From Mucilaginibacter galii (GTDB lineage Bacteria > Bacteroidota > Bacteroidia > Sphingobacteriales > Sphingobacteriaceae): a DNA stretch of 64,000 nt. Every line of letters starts with the position of its first letter. The first letter of the stretch is position 1. The translations under genes were made by a program, and so were the position numbers. Below are positions 59,457 to 64,000 of the stretch, piece after piece. The notes under the pieces were generated by a model. It saw only the letters and a list, made by a program, of their open reading frames with translations. It did no database searches and had not been told where the DNA came from. The stretch covers positions 124,001-188,000 of the forward strand of contig NZ_BMDO01000004.1 of the NCBI RefSeq assembly GCF_014635825.1. Direction: 5' to 3'.

Positions 59457-60086
59457 TTAGATATTAGCAGCGTTAATAATATTAATCACGATCTGATCTA
59501 ACCGGGTAGTTTCCTGCTCTAAGAGGTGGGCGACCTCTTCGGTGTTCTCTCCATTTTTAAACAACCTGGATAATGCAAGGATGTTGGCCACCGGTGCGCG
59601 CAAGATGTGCGAGTGTTGCCATGAGATTTTGCGGTGTGCCTCGGCCAGTACTTCCTTTTCTGCAATAAGCTGACTAACGTTAATGGCGTTCACGAGTTTA
59701 GCTTCGCGGCCCTGGTAATTCACCAAAAAGCTGGTCACCTTTACCCAAATTACCGAACCATCGGCCTTAAGATGGTCCCAGTTGTTTTGGTCTTCAAAAC
59801 TATCTAACTTTTTGCTGAGCTCTTCATGCAAGCTTTTGAGCGCTTCGGGCGGGCGAATGTCTTGAATGGTCATTTCTAAAAACTCGGCCCGGCTGTAACC
59901 GTAATTGATAATGGCAGCTGGGTTAACTTCTAAAAATTTGAGCGAATGAAGGTCAAACACCCACATGGGTAAACTATTAAGTTGAAAAAAATCCCATAAG
60001 GCAGAATCTCTGACAAGTTCGGTCATAATCATCGTATCGGCGTTAGTGGTAAGCCGTAAAGTATCGTCTTTAAAAGTTGAGTTCAA
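59457..60086 (-). CDS. PAS-domain protein with kinase-type dimerisation helix but no ATPase domain
   Basis: 209 residues. PAS domain at about 28-140 (LPMWVFDLHSLKFLEVNPAAIINYGYS, VIWVKVTSFLVNYQGREAKLV). A helical segment follows with QHSHILRAPVANILAL (H160), like the phospho-His box of histidine kinases. The chain ends at residue 209 without a HATPase domain. It may be a truncated kinase or a scaffold that dimerises and receives phosphate from another kinase. It is alone between GH43 and tRNA-Leu. Confidence 0.7.
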   Translation of the reverse strand: MNSTFKDDTLRLTTNADTMIMTELVRDSALWDFFQLNSLPMWVFDLHSLKFLEVNPAAIINYGYSRAEFLEMTIQDIRPPEALKSLHEELSKKLDSFEDQNNWDHLKADGSVIWVKVTSFLVNYQGREAKLVNAINVSQLIAEKEVLAEAHRKISWQHSHILRAPVANILALSRLFKNGENTEEVAHLLEQETTRLDQIVINIINAANI

Positions 60087-60256
60087 TTACAATTTTCAGT
60101 CGGCAAATTTAAGTAATATTCTTGTAGGTTGTAATTGAATGCCGCTGACTTTTGCCGTATTTATAGCAAAAACGAAAATTTGCTACAATATTGCTAACGG
60201 CTATACTTACAAAGGTATCTGGGGAGGGTAAGTTGAACGATTGCTTACGGACGGTA

Positions 60257-60295
60257 CTAAAACAACAAAGCCCGATACTTTCGTATCAGGCTTTG
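60257..60295 (-). terminator. Terminator of tRNA-Leu
   Basis: The long stem ACAAAGCCCGATAC/GTATCAGGCTTTGT (60265-60278 with 60283-60296, one G-U) has a 4-nt loop and a T-rich tail on the minus strand. It follows the tRNA 3' end directly. Confidence 0.75.
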
Positions 60296-60375
60296 TACCC
60301 AGCGCCGGAGTCGAACCGGCACGGTTTCCCACAGGTGTTTGAGACCAGCGCGTCTACCAATTCCGCCAGCTGGGC
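60296..60375 (-). tRNA. tRNA-Leu (anticodon CAA)
   Basis: About 80 nt. The acceptor arm GCCCAGC pairs with GCTGGGT (one G-U), the D region is GGCGGAATTGGTAGACGC, and the T arm is GCCGGTTCGACTCCGGC. The anticodon loop CTCAAAC gives CAA (Leu, codon TTG). The anticodon stem CTGGT/ACCTG has one T-T mismatch. A variable arm as in Leu tRNAs is present. No encoded CCA is seen; the terminator follows at once. Confidence 0.85.
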
Positions 60376-60391
60376 ATTAGCAACCACTTCC

Positions 60392-60922
60392 TCAGAAGCG
60401 GGATGCAAATGTATTCAAACTCTCCTTAATTCGCAACAAATATTTTTGTCTGTAATAAATATCTGCAATGCTGTTAAGGCGGTCTTCTTTAGCAGTGTCA
60501 TTAAGCATCTCATAGTCAGCAGTAAGTCCTTTAAGTTCGTTGCTCAAATCATCTTCTACAGCTAATGCTTCGGCACGTATAGAGGCCAATTGTTCGGCAT
60601 CATCTACCTCCATAAGCCGCTCGTTAAGGTCCATCATCTCCATTAAAAAGTCGGCGGGGAGTTGTGGTTTAGCGCCTTCGTTTACCAGTTCGTGCTGTTT
60701 TAAGATATATTCCAGGCGCTTGGCCGGGTTGCTCAGCGTTTGGTAAGCTTTATTATTGATGGTTGATATTTCGAGTATCTCTTGTTGTTTAGCCTCATCT
60801 TCGTTGGCATAAAAATCGGGATGATACTGCTTGCTTAAGGCATAAAATTTCTTTTTAAGCAGTGCCTCATCCGGTTCAAAAGACTCGGGTATATCGTAAA
60901 ATTCAAAATAGTTGATCGTCAT
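60392..60922 (-). CDS. hscB: Fe-S co-chaperone HscB
   Basis: 176 residues, the normal HscB length (about 171). An N-terminal J-domain includes the HPD motif (QYHPDFY). The C-terminal three-helix domain LPADFLMEMMDLNERLMEVDD is characteristic. Three genes downstream is no hscA. In the ISC pathway HscB delivers IscU to HscA. It lies next to tRNA-Leu on the same strand. Confidence 0.9.
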   Translation of the reverse strand: MTINYFEFYDIPESFEPDEALLKKKFYALSKQYHPDFYANEDEAKQQEILEISTINNKAYQTLSNPAKRLEYILKQHELVNEGAKPQLPADFLMEMMDLNERLMEVDDAEQLASIRAEALAVEDDLSNELKGLTADYEMLNDTAKEDRLNSIADIYYRQKYLLRIKESLNTFASRF

Positions 60923-60990
60923 CGGTTGTCTGTTTTAGCGCGAGCCCAAATATATAGGCTAAATGGAACAGAAATAGGGCCGAAGTTGAT

Positions 60991-61818
60991 TTAGTTTTTC
61001 ATGATATTTTTAGGGATGGCTGTTTTGCTTGCCTGTTGTGCCGCAATAATTTTCGCCACATCAACCATTGGCGCAACCCAAATAGTTTTTTGATTGTTTT
61101 TAAGATAATGTAAAAGCTTGCTGTGTGCCTGAAGGTCAACATTTAAGCTATGACCACCGCCCACACCGTGGAAAAGAAAAACCAGCAGGGTATGGCTCTG
61201 CTGCGCTTGTTTCACCAGGTTGATCATGTACTCGGCCGATTGCCCGTTGATGCCGTAGCACCTGATGTTATCCAGCTTTACATTGGCTGCAGTTTGCATA
61301 CCCGGGCTTACACCACGGGCACCGGCAAAATCTTTTTTCAGCTGATCGTAAAACAGCACGCCGCCGATAGAAAGATCGCCGCAAGGATAGGCAAAGGTGC
61401 GTTCGGTTTTACCGTCAATAGCTTTGAGTAAAGTATTATTCAGTCTTACTTCGCTCACAGCACGGCTCACCGTGTATTTACTGAGGTCATGGTCGGGGCT
61501 AACAAAGCTGCGGCCGGGCAGGCTGCCATCGCAGGGGTGGTACAACGCATGGTTGCCTAACTCGTGCCCGTGTTTGGCAGCCAGGCGCCACTCCGGCATG
61601 CGCTTATCAACTACCGGCGACGAGCCAATGAGGTAGAAAGTACCTTTCAATTTCATCGAATCGAGGGCTGGTATAACGTTATCCAAATCAACATCAATAG
61701 CATCATCATAGGTAAGCACAACGGCGCATTGCTTATTATTCCACAATTGTGGGCTTTGTGCGCTTGCTGTCAAAGAACAGATGGATAGTAGGCCGGCTAA
61801 AAGGATGATGTTCTTCAT
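60991..61818 (-). CDS. Polysaccharide deacetylase family protein
   Basis: 275 residues, signal peptide to about residue 20 (TASAQ). Carbohydrate esterase family 4 motifs: VVLTYDDAID (metal Asp), HELGNHALYHPC (H-x-x-x-H metal site), and FAYPCGD. It would remove N- or O-acetyl groups. In a xylan locus an acetyl-xylan deacetylase role is plausible; no experiment supports it. It starts 21 bp after the sialate esterase gene, so both lie in one operon led by operator F. Confidence 0.85.
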   Translation of the reverse strand: MKNIILLAGLLSICSLTASAQSPQLWNNKQCAVVLTYDDAIDVDLDNVIPALDSMKLKGTFYLIGSSPVVDKRMPEWRLAAKHGHELGNHALYHPCDGSLPGRSFVSPDHDLSKYTVSRAVSEVRLNNTLLKAIDGKTERTFAYPCGDLSIGGVLFYDQLKKDFAGARGVSPGMQTAANVKLDNIRCYGINGQSAEYMINLVKQAQQSHTLLVFLFHGVGGGHSLNVDLQAHSKLLHYLKNNQKTIWVAPMVDVAKIIAAQQASKTAIPKNIMKN

Positions 61819-61839
61819 GTTTAAAATGTAGCTTTATGG

Positions 61840-63795
61840 TTACTGGCCCGGTTTGTCTGTACGGAAAGGGGAGGCTGGCAGCCCTTCTTTGTTGTATAAA
61901 TTGGCACCTTCCGGGTTATCGGCCCAAGCATATCTTACATACATTGGGTTAGGTATGTCATCGCTCGATACAATGACTTTGTTGCCTTCGATAGCTGCCT
62001 TGGCCCAAACAAACTTTTTATCTGCACCGGCAATGGCAAAGTAGTTTAGCTCTCCGCCGCCTTTAGCCATTAGTCCGCTGCCAATGTTGTTAAAGGTAAC
62101 AATAATACGGTTACCTTCCACCGTTGCCGATTGATAGATAGGACCCATTGGCACTACTTTAGTATCATGGTAAGCCACGCTGCGGGCTGCCAGTGCCAGG
62201 CGTTCGCCTACATCTTTTTTATTTAAGGGGTGAATGTCATTCCATTCGCCTGCATCGTAGTTTACCGCCATAGCTGTGTGAGGTACCGATAATGCCATTA
62301 ACTGCGATTCCCGAAGTTCGGCCCATTGGCTTTCGGTTGGTGAATATTGCGTTTCGCCAAAATTTGGTAGTTGTGCATATACAAAAGGCAAATTGGGCTG
62401 TTTCCACTTAGCGCGCCAATCGGCTATCAAAGCTTTAAGCATTGGCGCATACTCCTGAGGCTTGCCTGTATTTGATTCGCCTTGGTACCATACTGCACCT
62501 TTAATATTATAATTAAGAACAGGCGCCACCATGGTGTTGTATAAACCTGTAGGTTCGTTTTGTGCAGAAAAAGCATTGAAATTAAAGTTACCAGAAGGTA
62601 CGAAAACCTGCCCAACCTTGTACGTCCAATCGCCGCGAAGATCTATGTTCTCAGTGCCGTTGGTTAATGAATAATTTTTATCAGGAACAAAGCCACCTTT
62701 ACCCGAGGTGTTGGTTATGCGCATTACGATGATGTTTTTACCAGCTTTAAGTAAACCTGCAGGTATCACGTATCTGCGGGGTGGATACTGGTAGGTGGTG
62801 TTGCCCACCAATTTACCATTAACGTAGGCTTCGTCGGCATCTATGATGCGGCCCATAAACAGCATTGCCGGCTTACCAATCATGCTGGCAGGCACCGTAA
62901 CTTCTTTACGAAACCACACAACGCCGTTTAGTCCTCTGATGCCCTGGTCTGCCCAATAACCGGGCAACCAGTATTTATGCCAATTTTCTGCAACGTAAGT
63001 ACTATCAAACCATTTTACGGATTCCGTCATACCTTTATCCGGCTTTTGTAAGTTCCGTTTTCCGTTGTCAACCGGTTTGGTTGGGTTTAAAAGTTTATTA
63101 AGGTAAACAGTGTCTTTAAACTGCCCAACGCGGCTGGCATATTGCGGTATGCTTTGTATACCGCTTTCACTTATCCAGGCTTGAATTGGAGTACCTCCAA
63201 CACTGGAATTTATAATACCTATAGGGATATGGTAATTCAAATATAACTGCCTGGCAAAAAAGTAAGAAGCGGCACCAAATGTTAATACGTCTTTCGGGCT
63301 TGCAGCTACCCAGTGGCTTGCCGGAAGATCATCATGTAAACTCTTTACATCAGATATAGTGGGTATAAAAAAGTTACGTATTTGCGAATAGTTAGCGCTG
63401 GCTATATCTTGCGGATATTTTTCTTTAACCCGCTCCATATTCACCACCATGTTAGACTGGCCAGAGCAAAACCAAACATCACCTATTAAAACATCTTTCA
63501 AGGTAATATGATTACTTGCATCAATTTGCATGGTGTAAGGTCCGCCGGCTTTTTGGGCAGGTAGGGCAGTGGCCCATTTACCATCGGCTCCTGCTGCAGT
63601 GCGAACAGTTTTACCATTAAACTTAACAGACAGCTTTTCGCCGGGCGATGCCCATCCCCACAAATTTATTTTGGCATCGCGCTGTAAAACCATACCATCG
63701 CTCACCAATTGAGGTAAGCGCACCTGCGCATTGGCGCCAAGCGTAAATAGCGTGGTACATAATAAGGAAAGCCTGGTTACGAGTTTCATATTCAA
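61840..63795 (-). CDS. Sialate O-acetylesterase-like (SGNH) esterase with GH2-like insert
   Basis: 651 residues with a signal peptide (to about residue 23, ANAQ). The SGNH core begins WFCSGQSNM (catalytic Ser114) and closes with EWNDIHPLN (Asp-x-x-His). An inserted jelly-roll-like domain, about residues 290-400, has VWFRKEVTVPASMIGKPAMLF and DEAYVNGKLVGN, like the GH2 sugar-binding module. Such enzymes deacetylate acetylated sugars; in xylan loci acetyl-xylan is the expected substrate. It is led by operator F and followed by the deacetylase gene. Confidence 0.87.
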   Translation of the reverse strand: MNMKLVTRLSLLCTTLFTLGANAQVRLPQLVSDGMVLQRDAKINLWGWASPGEKLSVKFNGKTVRTAAGADGKWATALPAQKAGGPYTMQIDASNHITLKDVLIGDVWFCSGQSNMVVNMERVKEKYPQDIASANYSQIRNFFIPTISDVKSLHDDLPASHWVAASPKDVLTFGAASYFFARQLYLNYHIPIGIINSSVGGTPIQAWISESGIQSIPQYASRVGQFKDTVYLNKLLNPTKPVDNGKRNLQKPDKGMTESVKWFDSTYVAENWHKYWLPGYWADQGIRGLNGVVWFRKEVTVPASMIGKPAMLFMGRIIDADEAYVNGKLVGNTTYQYPPRRYVIPAGLLKAGKNIIVMRITNTSGKGGFVPDKNYSLTNGTENIDLRGDWTYKVGQVFVPSGNFNFNAFSAQNEPTGLYNTMVAPVLNYNIKGAVWYQGESNTGKPQEYAPMLKALIADWRAKWKQPNLPFVYAQLPNFGETQYSPTESQWAELRESQLMALSVPHTAMAVNYDAGEWNDIHPLNKKDVGERLALAARSVAYHDTKVVPMGPIYQSATVEGNRIIVTFNNIGSGLMAKGGGELNYFAIAGADKKFVWAKAAIEGNKVIVSSDDIPNPMYVRYAWADNPEGANLYNKEGLPASPFRTDKPGQ

Positions 63796-63855
63796 TAGAT
63801 ATACGGGAAGTAATTGGTTAACGAATGGCTAAAATCGTATTTATATTTGAAATAC

Positions 63856-63867
63856 GCAATCGATTGC
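63856..63867. promoter_or_regulatory. LacI operator site F (GCAATCGATTGC), upstream of the esterase-deacetylase operon
   Basis: A perfect 12-bp palindrome 60 nt before the ATG of the esterase gene on the minus strand. Confidence 0.8.
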
Positions 63868-63955
63868 AATGTAAAAATTATGCGAGCAATTTAAATGAGG
63901 CGCGATCTTAAAAGAGATGTGGATTTAACTTCTAAGATCGAAGATGCATAAGTTA

Positions 63956-64000
63956 TTATTCGCCGGTTTCCATATGTGGTGCATCAACCGGTTTTGATTG
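63956..64000 (-). CDS. C-terminal fragment of a gene continuing past the window (tentative)
   Basis: A minus-strand frame reaches a TAA TAA stop at 63956-63958 and, within the window, encodes only QSKPVDAPHMETGE. The double stop and the A+T-rich spacer after it fit a real gene end, but 14 residues are not enough to name it. Confidence 0.3.
   Translation of the reverse strand, partial: QSKPVDAPHMETGE

Noticed and set aside
1..64000. CRISPR array, prophage or transposase
   Set aside because: No regularly spaced identical repeats and no integrase, transposase or phage structural gene were seen on either strand.

Overview
The window looks like a chromosomal segment of a Bacteroidota bacterium, most likely a xylan-degrading member of the Sphingobacteriaceae (Mucilaginibacter/Pedobacter type). 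The evidence is exact TAnnTTTG promoter boxes ahead of several genes, a CarboxypepD_reg-like protein, a DUF2520 protein, a typical ECF sigma/anti-sigma pair, and many secreted glycoside hydrolases. The genus is an inference. No insertion sequence, prophage, CRISPR array or rRNA was seen. One tRNA gene (Leu, CAA) is present.

Region 1 (1-9.6 kb) starts inside a response-regulator receiver domain. It then carries a dispersed cytochrome c maturation set (ccmB, ccmC, a CcmD-like protein, ccmE, ccmF), interrupted by a carboxypeptidase-regulatory-like secreted protein, glutamate dehydrogenase, a hypothetical protein and a divergent pentameric ligand-gated ion channel homologue. CcmE has the unusual C-x-x-x-Y haem site in place of the classical His motif.

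Region 2 (9.6-22.3 kb) is housekeeping: a DUF2520 protein, ISC ferredoxin and IscX, a KdsC-type phosphatase, Maf, Ppx/GppA, an ABC-2 exporter pair, DnaJ, GrpE, FtsE, an acyl-CoA reductase divergent from a 2[4Fe-4S] ferredoxin, and an MFS transporter.

Region 3 (22.4-38.5 kb, continuing at 42.8, 58.4 and 61-63.8 kb) is a glucurono(arabino)xylan utilisation region. It contains GH67 and GH115 alpha-glucuronidases, GH39 beta-xylosidase, GH10 xylanase, GH51 arabinofuranosidase, a GH43-like enzyme, a sialate-O-acetylesterase-like esterase and a polysaccharide deacetylase. It also has a LacI regulator, mannonate dehydratase for the uronate branch, and split transketolase plus a transaldolase-like protein for the pentose branch. 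Six copies of the palindrome GCAATCGATTG(C/T) lie upstream of six transcription units and are probably the LacI operators. No SusC/SusD pair lies in the window.

Inside this regulon are two paralogous small secreted proteins of unknown function. Each has its own operator about 140 bp upstream. Each is bounded by a short inverted repeat, one arm in the 5' leader and one just past the stop codon. The arms differ between paralogs by compensatory changes. One paralog has lost its ATG (ACG instead). This is the best candidate here for something undescribed.

Region 4 (38.9-64 kb) mixes envelope and housekeeping genes: a D15-like barrel, a glycine-zipper protein, a metallophosphoesterase/nucleotidyltransferase pair, Fmt, a NamZ-like protein, a LolC/E-like permease, an ECF sigma factor with an anti-sigma protein carrying a C-terminal barrel, MazG, MnmD, an MBL-rhodanese protein, an esterase, an M13 peptidase, a PAS protein, tRNA-Leu and HscB.

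Many spacers between co-directional genes are filled from stop codon to start codon by palindromic repeats of several families. Both long convergent spacers carry a different family (GTCATCTCGAAC...).
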